A DNA stretch of 64,000 nucleotides, from assembly GCF_050947875.1 (NCBI RefSeq), contig NW_027460291.1, positions 21,969,368 to 22,033,367 on the forward strand. The letters run 5' to 3'. Shown piece after piece: positions 21,938 through 33,354 of this stretch. Source of the stretch: Dermacentor variabilis (lineage: Eukaryota > Arthropoda > Arachnida > Ixodida > Ixodidae). The position numbers and the translations under genes were made by a program. Under the pieces are notes generated by a model, which saw only the letters and a list, made by a program, of their open reading frames with translations, ran no database searches and had not been told where the DNA came from. How positions within the stretch are numbered: the stretch's first letter is position 1; the number at the start of each line of letters is the position of its first letter.

Positions 21938-22630
21938 TACAGGGTGTCCCAGCTAACTTTAGTAAGAATTTTAAATTATGGAAATGCCACGTATCTGGAC
22001 CAAGGTAATGTTCTTTGCTGTCGCTTGGAGATACTCAAATTATCTTTTAATTCTGTCTAGTTAGGTAATTAGTCTTAATAAATTAATGATCTTCTCAAAT
22101 ATTTTAATTCGATGAAAAGTGTTAATGAGAAAATTGTAGAGCGACATGAAAAACTCCCGATACAGCTTTCTGTTGCTCAATATGTGCTACCCAAAGGTGT
22201 TTTTCCATGAAAGAAGCCTGCGAATATACGCAAAGTGCCTCGAGGGCCCAGTCGCACGGCAATTTTGCGTGCATTTGTAGGCTTATTTCATGCTCGGAAG
22301 AACACTTTTATGTAGTAGCACGTACTGGTAGCAAACTATTGCTGGCATCTTCCAAAGCTACCGTGCACTTTCGAAAGTTTAAAACTCCTTCTTCTGTTCG
22401 CCGAATTTATGGCTTGCAGCAAACTGAATTTGACATCGTTTTGTGCCGAGTTTCGCACGCCCGAGCAGACGACGGTGAAAATCTGCCAATGGCATGGCGT
22501 TATTACAGTCACGTGCCTCAGTCGACGAATGGAATTGCGCATGGGGACTACTTTCTCGCAGGCTTTTTCTTCATAGCCATTCAGCACACAGAGTACCAGT
22601 GGCACAAAAACTAACCGAGAAGAGAAAAGT
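21938..22630. repeat. Unclassified repeat starting CAGGGTGTCCCAGCTAAC
   Basis: The left edge TATACAGGGTGTCCCAGCTA resembles the conserved end of a repeat common in arthropod genomes, which I cannot assign to a superfamily. An open plus frame of 135 codons (22207-22614) follows and matches nothing I recognise. A right-hand inverse of the left edge was not found, so the copy is truncated. Confidence 0.3.
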
Positions 22631-22677
22631 GATTTTTCCACGATTTTTCGGTCTCTAAGACCCGTGTCCCCCCTTAA
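22620..22677. repeat. TTAA-flanked terminus resembling the 33971 element
   Basis: The sequence ends ACCCGTGTCCCCCC followed by TTAA (22674-22677). Read outward-in it is TTAA, GGGGGGACAC, then a GAAAAATCG block, laid out like the left end of the element at 33971 (TTAA, GGGGGGACC, then GAAAATCGG). It is probably one end of a relative whose other end is lost. Confidence 0.4.
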
Positions 22678-22960
22678 TAGTGCAGAATGATGCTGTCATT
22701 TTACCGTAATTAGTAAGAGCTTTAGGCAGCAATAAATTATTTTTCTGAACAAAACGAGTAGGGTTAATATTGTTCAAGAAATCCAAGGAAATAAAATTAT
22801 GTGTGAGATCTTTATTAATCAATCTGAAAAGCATAGTATTTGAGTGCGAATAAATTAGTAGTTATCAGCAATTTATTCTCCATGCATATGATATTAATAT
22901 TATCTTGACTAAGGTTAGAAATAATGCGCAGAGCTTGGTTTTGCATGTGCTGAGTGGATA

Positions 22961-23203
22961 TTAAGAGACACTAATGTGTGTTGCCATAAGCAGCAATCCC
23001 ATAACTAATATGACTATGAATGAATGCATAATAAAAAGTGAAAGGAGAGCAGGAGTAGACAGACAAGATCTAGCTTTTATGAGTGCTTGTATACTGAAAG
23101 AAAGTTCTTTTCTTAACTTGTGCATATGTTTGCGAAATTTTAGTTGTTGATCAAGGTAGATACCAAGAAATGATACACAGTTGTTAGTAGAAATAAAGTG
23201 CAA
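22961..23203 (-). pseudogene. LINE post-RT segment
   Basis: The translation contains SFLGIYLDQQLKFRKHMHKL, the F-L-G-I-x-I-D-x-x-L-x-W-x-x-H-I block that follows the RT palm in jockey/CR1 elements, then a helical thumb-like region. It belongs to the same element as 23648-24035. Confidence 0.55.
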
Positions 23204-23647
23204 GTCAAGGGAAACCTGAGGTGAAAATGGTAGTCTTCATTGAGGGGAGTGAAAAACCATGAATTTAGTTTTGTTTGGATTTAAAATCAAGTGATTACTG
23301 CGACACTAAGTAACAATTTTAGCTAGCGCACTGTTTAATTTATGAGTTAACGATGTGAAAGGTATATCTGAGTTGTGTCATCAGCATATAACATGCATTG
23401 TGAAGGTGAAGCATGTCGCGAAAGGTCATTTATATAGAGAATGAATAATAATGGTCCCAAAATGGGAGCCCTGTGGCATCCCCTAATTAATTGTTTTAAT
23501 GTCTGAAAACTTGCCCGATAAATAAACTGTTAGTTTTCTACTACACAAGTAGTTTCTCAAAAAGATTAACGCTGGACCTGTTATACCATAGGCTTCTAAT
23601 TTTTTTAGTAACATGTTGTGATTAATTGTCAAAAGCTTTCGAGAAAT

Positions 23648-24035
23648 CTAAGAATACAGAACCAACGATAAGTCCTTTGTCAATAGAATTCTTAATGTAG
23701 TCTTACTTACCACCAAGTCAGTTGAGCTACCTGAACGAAAACCAAATTGGGAGTTATTCAAGAGATTAAACTTTTTCAAATAATTATTCAAGCAACTAAC
23801 AAATAGCTTCTCAATTATTTTGCTAACAGAGGATAAGATAGAAATAGGTTGGTAATTAGAAATAGACCTATCACCTTTCTTAAAAATGGGTATGACTTTT
23901 GTGTTCTTAAGGGTGCACGGAAAAATTCCAGGTTTAAAGATGCTGTTAATTATATTGGCCGACGTTTGAGGGATTAAATGATTCACCAATTTTAAGTGGC
24001 GTGCTTGAATGCCATCTAATCCGGGCGATGTATCC
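23648..24035 (-). pseudogene. LINE reverse transcriptase N-terminal half
   Basis: Starting at the piggyBac junction the minus frame reads KDTSPGLDGIQARHLKLVNH (RT block 1), then NTKVIPIFKKGDRSISNYQP and ISILSSVSKIIEKL (block 2), then NSQFGFRSGSSTDLVVSK. These are canonical non-LTR RT motifs. The Y/F-A-D-D box is not preserved in frame because the sequence decays after LSLVLYS. The frame is continuous up to the TTAA where the piggyBac landed. Confidence 0.75.
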
Positions 24036-26074
24036 TTAACCCTTTTACTGCGGGGGTTTTTTTCCCACGCTGCACACTCCCTGTCGGGTTTTTTTTTAAT
24101 GTTAGTTTCATGGAAATTTTATGCTAGTAACGCACCATGATGCTCTGAAGGACATGTAAACATATTTATTCAGAATAATCTTATAGATATTAGTAGCACT
24201 GAATACAAAAAATTGGCACCTAACTAATTAACAAATAATTATCTGCTAATTAGGGTCTCCAGGTGTTTAGAAAACTTTTTTGGTGTGGTATTCTTCAAAA
24301 CAAGGCACCACATAAAGCGGCACTTGGCAGCTGGAACACCGATAGCGAGACTCCGTTCACTGCTTTGGTAGATGCTGCGTCTTAGCGCGGCAGACCCGTG
24401 TTGGGTTCTACTTAGCGGTAGTGGGTGGTATCAGAGACGGGAAGGGGCGCGTGGTCAGCCGTGTTGGAACTTCACCCATCGACGTTTCCCTCATGGTACT
24501 TCTCAATTAGCTGGCGGACAAGTTCAAGTCGAAAGTCTGCCATGCTTCCTTTTGTACCAGAGGCTGTCATTTGCAGTATATTACTGTTGAGGATGGCAAC
24601 GTCCAAGAGGTGAAGGAAGTACTTCTTGTACCACTTCATGCACTTCCTTGTACCGGCCACAACCATATCTGCCTGATCTACAGTCCCCATGCACAAGCTG
24701 TACTTGGAGACGCACAGGGGAATCTTCCTGTCCACCTTCGCGGACACTGCCATGCCACCCTTTGTTCTGAGCGTGAGCACTTCACGCTTGTCCTTCCAGC
24801 GGATGAAGAGAAGCTTATCATTGCACATCGTGCTTGCTTCCCCTTCTTCCAGTCTTTTTTCGTCGCGTGGTATACCCTACCTGTTCTTCCGGACTGCAAG
24901 CATTGGTTTTTTTTCGTGAAGGTAGGTGAACAGGGCGGGACCGGTGTACCAACTGTCAACCCGGAGAATGTGCCCCTTGTCCAGGTAACCTCTACAATAA
25001 AGTGAGGACAATTGATGCTCCGTATCCCATATCAGAGTCGTTGATCTCAGTTGAGGATCCGGTGTAAATTACTGTACCATGTCCAGCACTAAGCCTGTCT
25101 TCACATCACAGAGCACGAAGGATTTCAGGCCGAACCTGCTTCGTTTGGATAGGATATATTGTTTGAATGAGAATCACCCTTTGAAAAGCAGCAGGCTTTC
25201 ATCTATACAAAGATCCTGGTATGGTGATAGCGCCCCTTGAAAGTTTTTGCGAAGCGTCAAGAGAACTGAGCGCACCTTGTGCAGCCTGTAACCATGAATC
25301 TGTTCATTATTGGAGGAAAGAAACCTCAAAATGAGGCGGTTGTGACTCATCACTTCGAGAATGCAGGCGTACTCAAGAGGGGATCTGTTGACCAATACTG
25401 GGCAGTGTTACCTTTTCTTGCAGGAGCCATGAGAATTATGACTGCAAGAAATACATAAAACTTACACGGAGTAACATCTTTCCACTGGTGTATACAGGAT
25501 CCGGCCGCAGGTGTCAGCGCGGCATGTACTTGGTGCTCGAAAATGTTTGTTTGATCCACAATTGCTTCCACTATGTCCGGTGTAAACAAACTTTCAAAAA
25601 TCTTGAGCTCTCTTGACACCGCTGTGATGTCATTGCAGATTCCTGAATACGATGGATCAAAAGCATGCTCGTGAGGTTTGAACTCTTCCTTCTTCCAGCA
25701 AAAATCGCGCTTGTCGGATTTCTTCTTCTTACACGGATTTCTTGATGGCAGGGGCTCTTCATCACTGTCATCACTCGACAAGTCACTTAGGTTGGCTGGC
25801 TCCTCGTTGTCACTATCATAGGTGTCCGAATTCATAAACAGTTCTTGAATTTCTTCATCCGTCAAAGCGCGGATGCACGAGGCACGCTGCCTCACCATGG
25901 CTGCTTTGCCGAGATGAAAATAAAGAGAAGTGCTGTAGAAACATGTGCTCCATCTGTTGAAAATTCACCCTACAAGTTCTTAATATCTATGTGGCCTCTC
26001 CATAGATGGCACAACATGGTTGGATCATTTTTTTCTTACACGAGTATTATCGGGCGCGGCAGGGAGTGAGTTAA
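24036..26074 (-). mobile_element. piggyBac-family transposon with TTAA target duplications
   Basis: TTAA at 24036-24039 and 26071-26074 bracket 2031 bp. The left end starts CCCTTTTACTGCGGGGG and has CACTCCCTGTCGGG inside; the right end, read inward, starts CTCACTCCCTGCCGCGCCCG. The termini are diverged, but both carry the CACTCCCTG block. A piggyBac transposase pseudogene lies between them on the minus strand. Removing the element and one TTAA restores LINE reading frame up to K-D-T-S-P-G-L-D-G, which confirms the insertion site. Confidence 0.85.
24285..25898 (-). pseudogene. piggyBac transposase, frameshifted
   Basis: The start is ATG at 25898 (MVRQRASCIRALTDEEIQEL), with an acidic N-terminal region and a basic patch (PCKKKKSDKRDFCWKK). 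The DDE/D domain follows: HQWKDVTPCKFYVFLAVIIL, then after a frame change near 25390 LSPYQDLCIDESLLLFKG (first Asp). Near 24960-24930 DSWYTGPALFTYLHEKKP gives the second Asp, and SLCMGTVDQADMVVAGTRKC gives the third. The tail near 24350-24290 reads ESRYRCSSCQVPLYVVPCFE then EYHT, a Cys/His cluster like the C-terminal zinc domain of piggyBac proteins. All catalytic positions are recognisable, but frame breaks inactivate the gene. Expected length is about 540 codons. Confidence 0.8.
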
Positions 26075-26699
26075 AAAGCGAAAAGAAATATACTCGGCAG
26101 AGGCAGGGATAGTGCATACGTGGTTATCTAGGGAGTGGCCGTGCAAGGGTTGAGGTTCATGTTCACGATGAAAACTTCTGATATTACAGGAATAAGAAAA
26201 AACGAGAACGTGATCCATGCTACATTCAGCAACCATGTTATGCTGATTGTAAATTTCGAAAAGAATTCACTAAAAGCATTAGCAATTTGAAGTTCGTCTT
26301 CGTGTGTAGTATCATTATAATTAATTTTAGAGATTGGAGTCTGTCACCTTGTTCGGTTTATGAATGCTTTGAGCAACTCCCATTTCTTTTTAGAATTGTT
26401 CTGGCAGCTTACAAATTCCTTATATTAATAACTTAGCGTTCTTCAGTAAAGAATTTAGAATGTTGCAGTATTTTTTGTATCTCAATACCAAAGTTAGATT
26501 GAATGGCTGTTTTTTTTTTTTTGTATAAGTTATCTTTTTTTTTACGCATACTTTCAAGAAGCCCCTTGGTTACCCATGGACATTGAGGTGAATGGTACCG
26601 TCATTTACATTTGCTATTAATAGTGTTCCGAGATATGGCTTCCCAAAACAAGTCTCAAAACCTTTCAAGTGCTTTCTCAGGGTGTTGCACCTGATCAAT

Positions 26700-27231
26700 T
26701 TTGGAACAATCAATATTATTTACGTCTTCTAGAAATTTATCCTTATTGAATACTTTGTCGAGCTGTCCTAGCTATTCGACGAGTTCAAAATGGCAAAAAT
26801 AGGATAATGATCACTAATGTCAGTTTTAATGCTGCCTGAATTAGTTGTAGGAGTTATGTTAGTTAATGTATGATCTAGAGTGTTTCTGATACATGAATAG
26901 TACATCCTGTTGCTGATGTTATGAGTTGCTCATACCCGAATCCACTAAAGATTACTGTTGATAGCTAACAAATTGACATAAATGTCACCCACTATCAGAG
27001 CATGATTTTCTGAAACTAAGGTGTTGAAAATGTTATCGAGCTGAATAATAAATTCAGATGAATATGATGACTCCGAGCGGTATATGCACCTCAGAACAAA
27101 TTTTTTGCGGTCAGTGGTCAAAAATGAATGATCTAGTTCAATCCATACAGATTCACACTGCTCAAGCCCAACTTCAGGCACTATTATTGTGCCATCACAT
27201 TGAAAATATATATATATATATACATATATAC

Positions 27232-27316
<85 letters not shown>

Positions 27317-27352
27317 ATATGCAATTTTGTTAAAGAAATGTTTTTGGAACAT
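26700..27352 (-). pseudogene. LINE endonuclease C-terminal half
   Basis: The minus frame gives IYRSESSYSSEFIIQLDNIF, then NTLVSENHALIVGDIYVNLL (V-G-D-x-x-V-N-L-L in place of GDFNIDLL). After stops it reads NRMYYSCIRNTLDHTLTNIT and IKTDISDHYPIFAIL, the final S-D-H-x-P-I-F block. These are the central and C-terminal endonuclease motifs of jockey/CR1 LINEs. The N-terminal motif is lost beyond the microsatellite. Confidence 0.55.
27206..27310. repeat. Compound TA/TG microsatellite
   Basis: TA repeats, short ACATATATAC spacers, about 20 TG units (about 27236-27276), then about 17 TA units. Long repeat-encoded reading frames (Tyr-Ile and Thr-His runs) on both strands are artefacts. Confidence 0.95.
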
Positions 27353-27480
27353 GAATACTTGGCTTTAAATATTGCATGATCAAATGCACATTCTTTCATT
27401 TTTAACTTTCTTTTACTTTGACATGTTGAAACACAACAGTTCTGCTCAAAATCGTAGCTGTTGGGTTGGTACACTCTATA

Positions 27481-27837
27481 GTTTCATCCTCGTTAACGCG
27501 GAAGGCTCAACAATTCATACTTACTGTCTATTCGGTGCATTTCTTGTGTAGCATAAAACTTGGGCTTGGAGGCCCCGTGGCATGCTTGTCAGGTGAGAAA
27601 CCCTGGAGTGGTGCAAAGTTTACAGCCAACAAGCGAGGCTAAAGCTGGTGCTTGAATGTGTACTTAGGGCATGGAATGCGTGCAATATCTCTGTGTCTTT
27701 CAGTGCACGTTTGTTTTGCTTGTTTATTAAAAGCATTGCGATGCATGCAGACACTGAATTACCCTTTTTATAAACTGTGCTGGATTATCATTATGTTGAC
27801 GCACTCATTGTCTGTGCCTTTAGGAAGTGCAGAATAT
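27481..27837. other. No gene seen
   Basis: Short flank between the LINE and the Ty3 element, with no feature recognised. Confidence 0.4.
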
Positions 27838-28256
27838 TGTCACGTGGTAGTGACGGTGATGAAAGCAGCAATACGGTGGAATACAAAACTAGTTTTTATT
27901 GGGCGAACCTGTGCCCACGACAACAGGCTACACTTATAGCAGAACGATAGCGGCGAACACGGTCGGCGATTGTCGAAAATCTCATCAGCGGGTCAAGCGC
28001 GTCGGCTTTTATACAGCAGTCGTCGAATGTTCCAGACTAATCGTTCGGACCCGCGTGCCTTCCACAATGTTCTACACCATTCGCGTCACGCGATGAAATC
28101 AGATAACACAACGTTCGGCGACAACAGACAGCCGGGTAGAAGCATCGATAACTTTCCAGAAACTTCGGATACATGCAGGCGTGTCCCGCGCTGTGCGATT
28201 ACATTTGTTAGGTGGCGAAACGTGGTCGCCCGATAAAGATAAGTATACACGTGTCA
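27838..28256 (-). repeat. 3' LTR of the minus-strand Ty3 element
   Basis: 419 bp, TG...CA ends, about 98% identical to 33355-33773. The low divergence points to a fairly recent insertion. Confidence 0.92.
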
Positions 28257-28258
28257 AT

Positions 28259-28269
28259 ACCCCCCTCTT
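28259..28269 (-). promoter_or_regulatory. Polypurine tract
   Basis: Read on the minus strand AAGAGGGGGGT lies two bases upstream of the 3' LTR. This is where plus-strand DNA synthesis is primed. Confidence 0.7.
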
Positions 28270-28356
28270 AAAAAGCATCGACCCGATGCTGTACACAAAC
28301 GAAAGTAATAAAGAAAAACAGCCGTAGCAAAGAAAACAACAAAATAAGGAAGTTCG

Positions 28357-31300
28357 TCAGCGTCCGTAAAAGGGTTTCAGACGCACCACGTGGACCACTT
28401 CAGATCGTGCGCGGCGCCGCTGTGAATGCGAAATTCCGTCTGGCACGACCTCATAGTCCAGTGCTCCAATATGTCGAATGACCTTGTAGAGTCCAAAATA
28501 GCGACGCAATAGTTTCTCACTCAGTCCTCGTCGGCGTATCGGTGTCCAAACCCAAACACGGTCACCGGGCTGGTACTCGACGAAGCGTCGTTGGAGGTTG
28601 TAGTGTCGGCTGTCGGTCCTCTGTTGGTTCTTGATCCGTAGGCGGGCGAGCTGTCGGGCTTCTTCGGCGCGCTGGAGATAGCTAGCGACGTCAACATTCT
28701 CTTTGTCAGTGACGTGGGCAGCATGGCGTCGAGCGTCGTCGTCGGGTTCCTGCCGTAAACCAGCTGAAACGGCGTGATCTGTGTTGTTTCTTGCACCGCC
28801 GTGTTGTAAGCGAAGGTTACATACGGCAGGACCGCGTCCCACGTCTTGTGCTCGACGTCGACGTACATTGCTAGCATGTCGGCGAGGGTCTTGTTCAGGC
28901 GCTCCGTGAGACCATTCGTCTGCGGATGGCAGGCAGTTGTCCTCCTGTAACTTGTCTGGCTGTACTGCAGAATGGCCTGGGTGAGCTCTGCTGTAAAAGC
29001 CGTTCCTCTGTCGGTGATGAGCACTTCTGGAGCACCATGTCGCAGCAGGATGTTCTCGACGAAAAATTTCGCCACTTCGGCTGCGCTGCCTTTTGGTAGA
29101 GCTTTAGTTTCAGCAAAGCGGGTGAGATAGTCCGTCGCCACGACCATCCACTTATTCCCGAATGTTGACATCGGAAACGGCCCCAACAAATCCATCCCAA
29201 TCTGCTGGAATGGTCGGCGAGGAGGTTCTTGCGTCGTTGACAGTCTCGGCATGTCTTGACGTAACGGGCGACGTCGGCGGTCAGACGCGGCCAGTAATAC
29301 CTTTCCTGTATTCTCGACAGCGTCCGGGAGAACCCGAGGTGCCCAGCGGTTGGATCGTCGTGTAGGGCGTGCAGTATTTCTGGACGCAGCGCTGACGGTA
29401 CAACAAGAAGGTAGCTGGCGCGGACTGGTGAGAAGTTCTTCTTCACAAGCAGCTTGTTTTGTAGCGTGAACGAAGACAACCCGCGCTTAAATGCCCTAGG
29501 GACAACGTCGGTGTTCCCTTGCAAATACTCGACGAGGCCTTTTAGCTCCGGGTCTGCTCGTTGCTGTTTAGTGAAGTCTTCCGCACTTATTATCCCAAGG
29601 AAGGCGTCGCCGTCCTCGTCGTCTTGCGGCGGGGGATCGATAAGGGCGCGTGATAAGCAGTCGGCGTCGGAGTGTTTTCTTCCGGACTTGTATATTACCG
29701 TGACATCATATTCTTGTAGTCTGAGGCTCCACCGCGCCAGCCGTCCTGAAGGGTCCTTTAAGTTAGCTAGCCAACACAATGCATGGTGGTCGCTGACGAC
29801 ATTGAATGGCCTGCCATAGAGGTAAGGGCGGAATTTAGCTGTAGCCCAAATGATGGCGAGGCATTCCTTTTCAGTCATAGAATAATTGCTTTCCGCTTTT
29901 GACAGCGACCGGCTAGCATACGATATCACCCGTTCAAGTCCTTCTTTCCTCTGGACTAGGACGGCACCGAGGCCTAGGCTACTGGCGTCAGTGTGGATTT
30001 CGGTATCGGCGTCCTCGTCGAAGTGTGCAAGTACCGGCGGCGACTGCATGCGTCGTTTGAGTTCTTGAAATGCCTTGGCCTGCGGCGTTTCCCACTTGAA
30101 CTCGACATCACATTTGGTTAGATGTGTTAGTGGCTCCGCGATGCGTGAAAAGTCCTTGACAAAGCGCCTATAGTAGGCACACATGCCAAGGAATCTGCGC
30201 ACCGCCTTCTTGTCGGTTGGCTGCGGGAACTTTGCGATGACAGCTGTCTTCTGTGGGTCGGGGCATACTCCTGATTTGCTGATGACGTGGCCTAGGAAGA
30301 AAAGCTCATCGTAAGCGAAGCGGCACTTTTCCGGCTTCAGAGTGAGCCCTGATGACTTGATGGCATCTAGTACTCTCGCAAGCCGCCTCAGGTGATCATC
30401 GAAATTTCCGGTGAAAACAACGACGTCATCTAAGTAAACGAGACAGGTCTGCCACTTCAATCCTGCTAAAACCGTGTCCATCACGCGCTGGAACGTTGCA
30501 GGCGCCGAGCACAGTCCGAATGGCATAACCTTGAACTCGTAGAGCCCGTCTGGGGTGATGAAGGCCGTCTTTTCGCGATCTCTTTCGTCGACTTCTATTT
30601 GCCAATAGCCAGACTTTAGGTCCATTGACGAGAAGTATTTAGCGTTGCAGAGCCGATCCAGTGCGTCGTCTATCCGTGGGAGGGGGTATACGTCCTTCTT
30701 CGTGATCTTGTTCAGACGACGATAATCAACGCAGAAAGGCAGGGTTCCGTCCTTTTTTTTCACCAAGACTACAGGAGATGCCCACGGGCTTTTGGACGGC
30801 TGGATGATGTCATCGCGCAGCATTTCGTCGACTTGGTGCCTTATAGCTTCACGTTCTCGCTTTGAAACTCTGTATGGGCTCTGGCGGAGAGGTCGAGCGC
30901 CCTCTTCGGTTATTATGCGATGCTTTGCGACTGGGGTTCGTCGAATCCTTGATGACGTCGAAAAGCACTCTTTATTTCGTCGAAGCAGACTTCTGAGCTG
31001 TTGTTGCTTAATCGTGGGGAGACTTGGATTTATGTCGAAGTCTGGCTCGGGAACTACGGTCGTCGGGGTAGATGCGGCAGAATCCGAGAGGACAAACGCA
31101 TTGCTGTTTTCCAGAATTTCCTCGATGTACGCGATTGTCGTGCCCTTGTTGACGTGCTTGAACTCCTGGCTGAAGTTTGTCAGCAACACTTCAGTTTTCC
31201 CTCTATGTAGTCGAGCGATCCCTCTTGCGACGCAAATTTTACGGTCTAGCAGCAGACGTTGGTCACCCTCGATGACGCCTTCTACGTCGGCAGGCATTTT

Positions 31301-31990
31301 GGTGCCTACGGAAATGACAATGCTGGAGCGAGGCGGGATGCTGACTTGATGTTCGAGCACACTCAAGGAGTGGTGACTATGAGGGCTCTCCGGCGGTATC
31401 GCATGATCTTCCGACAGCGTTATTGACTTCGACTTCAGGTCGATGACTGCGCCGTGTTGGTTGAGGAAGTCCATGCCGAGAATGACGTCTCGTGAACACT
31501 GTTGGAGGATAACGAAGGTGACAGGGTAAGTCCGGTCGTGAATGGTAATTCTTGCGGTGCACATTCCTGTCGGCGTAATCAGGTGTCCTCCAGCGGTCCG
31601 AATTTGAGGGCCTTCCCATGCAGTCTTAACCTTCTTCATCTGGACGGCGATGTGTCCACTCATGACTGAGTAATCGGCGCCTGTGTCGACTAAGGCGGTG
31701 ACTGCGTGGCCGTCTAGAAGCACGTCGAGGTCGGTGGTTCTTTGTCTTGCGTTGCAGTTGGTTCTTCGCGTCGGATCACGGCTGCGTCGGGTTGAATTGA
31801 AGCTGGTGCATCGCGTCGTCAAGTCGTCTTTCGTCGGTGTAGTCTTGGCTTCCTGACTTCCTCGGGACGGCGGCGTGTCGTTATTATGTCGTCGAGATGG
31901 TTTCTTCGGCGCTTTCGTCGGCGGTGGAAGATCTTCGTCAGTTCGACGAACAACAACCACACCTCCATCGGTTGCTGCTTTTAGTTTTCT
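28357..31990 (-). pseudogene. Ty3 pol: protease, RT, RNase H, integrase
   Basis: The frame is entered by a -1 shift at the end of gag. Domains in order: aspartic protease LVDTGADYSVMSG; RT with KYFSSMDLKSGYWQIEVDER and CLVYLDDVVVF (Y-L-D-D near 30425); RNase H with TEIHTDASSLGLGAVLVQRK and MTEKECLAIIWA; integrase HHCC finger (HDDPTAGHLGF ... CRDCQRRK); integrase core with VVATDYLTRF, LITDRGTAF and HPQTNGLTERLNKTL (D, D and E all present); and the C-terminal GLSEKLLRRYFGLYKVIRHI, a GPY/F-type module. The first frame is open for over 900 codons to about 29230, where it shifts before the integrase core. A second shift is near 28712 (after LDAMLP). The stop is at 28357-28359. All catalytic residues are intact, so only the two shifts stop it. 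Confidence 0.9.
31951..31990 (-). promoter_or_regulatory. Candidate -1 ribosomal frameshift site (gag-pol)
   Basis: On the minus strand the gag frame ends A GAA AAC TAA (31990-31981), and pol is in the -1 frame. After AAC there is a 6-nt spacer TAAAAG, then an 8-bp stem CAGCAACC (31977-31970) with GGTTGTTG (31958-31951, one G-U pair) around an 11-nt loop. The A-site AAC slips well in known systems, but the P-site A-GAA is not the ideal X-XXY. The layout matches the plus-strand Ty3 element at 59181. Confidence 0.55.
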
Positions 31991-33330
31991 GGATATGGGC
32001 TCGCTGACCGGCCCCGGGCTGGGCCAGTGTATGGTCGGCGCTGCGGCGACAGGTAGCGGCCTGGTGATGGCAAACGCGACGGTCGTCGAGAGCTCCATTG
32101 AGTAGCGGCGAGGTAGTCGGCGATGTCATGTGGGCGCTCTCCAAGCTGTGGACGCGGCGCGTTGACGGCGAAACCTCGCAGTCCCATCTCTCGGTATGGA
32201 CATCGTCAGTAGACGTGACCTGCTTCTCCGCAGTGGTAGCAGAGCGGGCGGTGGTCAGGAGCGCGCCAAACGTCTGTCTTCCTCGGGTAGCTGCGCTGGG
32301 TGACGGGTGGGCGTGCTGGCGGCGGCGGTGGTGGTCGATTGAATTGCGGCGCTACGGGGCCCTGGCGCGGTCGTGGAAGGGGACCTTGACGGCGGGCGGC
32401 GGCGGCGTAGCTCATCGCTTGCGGCTGAGGCTGCGGCGGTTCTGGTTGCACCTCAGGAACTCCAAGCGATCGGTGCACCTCTTCTTTTACGATGTCGGCG
32501 ATCGAGGCCACTTGAGGCTGCGACGAAGGCAAGACCTTGCGCAGTTCTTCGCGCACAATGGCCCTGATGGTCTCGCGCAGATCGTCCGTGGCCAGTGATT
32601 GAATTCCTGCGTAGTGGGTAGAGCTTGTACGGCGGTTGAATTGCCGGTTCCGCATTTCGAGTGTCTTCTCGATGTTCGTCGCCTCACGAAGAAACTCTTC
32701 GACGGTCTTCGGTGGGCTTCTTACCATCCCGGCGAAAAGTTCCTCCTTTACACCACGCATCAGTAGGCGGACTTTCTTCTCCTCGGCCATATCCGGGTCG
32801 GCGTGGCGGGACAAACGGCTCATTTCTTCCGTAAAAATGGCAACGTTCTCGTTTGGTAGCTGCACTCGGGCGTCCAGCATAGCTTCAGCCCTTTCCTTGT
32901 GCACGACGCTTGTAAAGGTGCGTAGGAAGCCGCTACGGAACAGGTCCCACGTTGTCAAGGTCAATTCCCTGTTCTCAAACCAAGTTCTGGCGGTGTCTTC
33001 TAAGGCGAAGTAGACATGGCGCAGCTTCTCGTCGGAGTCCCAGTTGTTGAATGTTGCAATTCGTTCGTAGGTCCCCAGCCATGATTCCGGGTCTTCAGTC
33101 GCTGCTCCATGGAAGGATGGTGGGTCCCGAGGTTGTTGTAGGATAACAGGGGACGCTGGGGCAGCCATTGGGGTTGTCTTGACCACGATCTTCTTTGTCG
33201 TCTCAGGTAGAAGTCCGTGCTCTGGGGGCAGTCCTTGCAGTCTGCGGCTAGCACGCTGGTCTTGGGCGATGTTGGTTCTGTCCTCAGGCTTCGGGCTTGG
33301 GTCGCGGCTTTGCGGGGGCGTTCGGTACAT
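31981..33330 (-). pseudogene. Ty3 gag with in-frame TGA in the zinc knuckle
   Basis: The start is ATG at 33330 (MYRTPPQSRDPSPKPEDRTN), 24 bases inside the 5' LTR edge. The retrotransposon capsid block follows: PESWLGTYERIATFNNWDSD, then HVYFALEDTARTWFENRELT and MSRLSRHADPDMAEEKKVRL. A proline/glutamine-rich linker precedes the zinc knuckle CYHCGEAGHVY, where TGA at 32208-32206 replaces one of the four residues between His and the last Cys; RCPYRE follows in the same frame. The frame then stays open to TAA at 31983-31981. TGA followed by C is a leaky context, but a nonsense mutation of CGA is the simpler reading. Gag forms the particle shell. Confidence 0.88.
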
Positions 33331-33340
33331 GAACGCACAA

Positions 33341-33352
33341 GCACCTCCACCA
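33341..33352 (-). promoter_or_regulatory. Putative primer-binding site
   Basis: On the minus strand TGGTGGAGGTGC starts two bases after the 5' LTR. The plus-strand Ty3 element has TGGTGGACGTGC in the same place. The sequence resembles a complement of a tRNA-Ala acceptor end, but I cannot confirm the tRNA. Confidence 0.5.
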
Positions 33353-33354
33353 GA

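Larger units (their letters stand above)
22690..27480 (-). mobile_element. Jockey/CR1-like LINE, split by a piggyBac
   Basis: Minus-strand pieces run in LINE order: endonuclease (27350-26700), RT start (just right of 24036), RT (24035-23648) and post-RT region (23203-22961). No RNase H is seen, which argues for a jockey/CR1-type rather than I-type element. A TTAA-flanked piggyBac occupies 24036-26074 and splits the RT from its upstream part. A TG/TA microsatellite lies in the endonuclease region. Ends are approximate. The element is old, with many stops. Confidence 0.6.

Noticed and set aside
22207..22614. 135-codon plus frame in the CAGGGTGTCCC repeat
   Set aside because: Not recognised; without other copies it cannot be told from a chance frame, so it is mentioned only within the repeat.
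27206..27352. Reading frames rich in Thr-His and Tyr-Ile on both strands
   Set aside because: They are translations of the TG/TA microsatellite; only the endonuclease residues beyond it are meaningful.
29454..32598. Plus-strand frames of 60-185 codons opposite the Ty3 element
   Set aside because: Shadows of the gag and pol frames on the minus strand.
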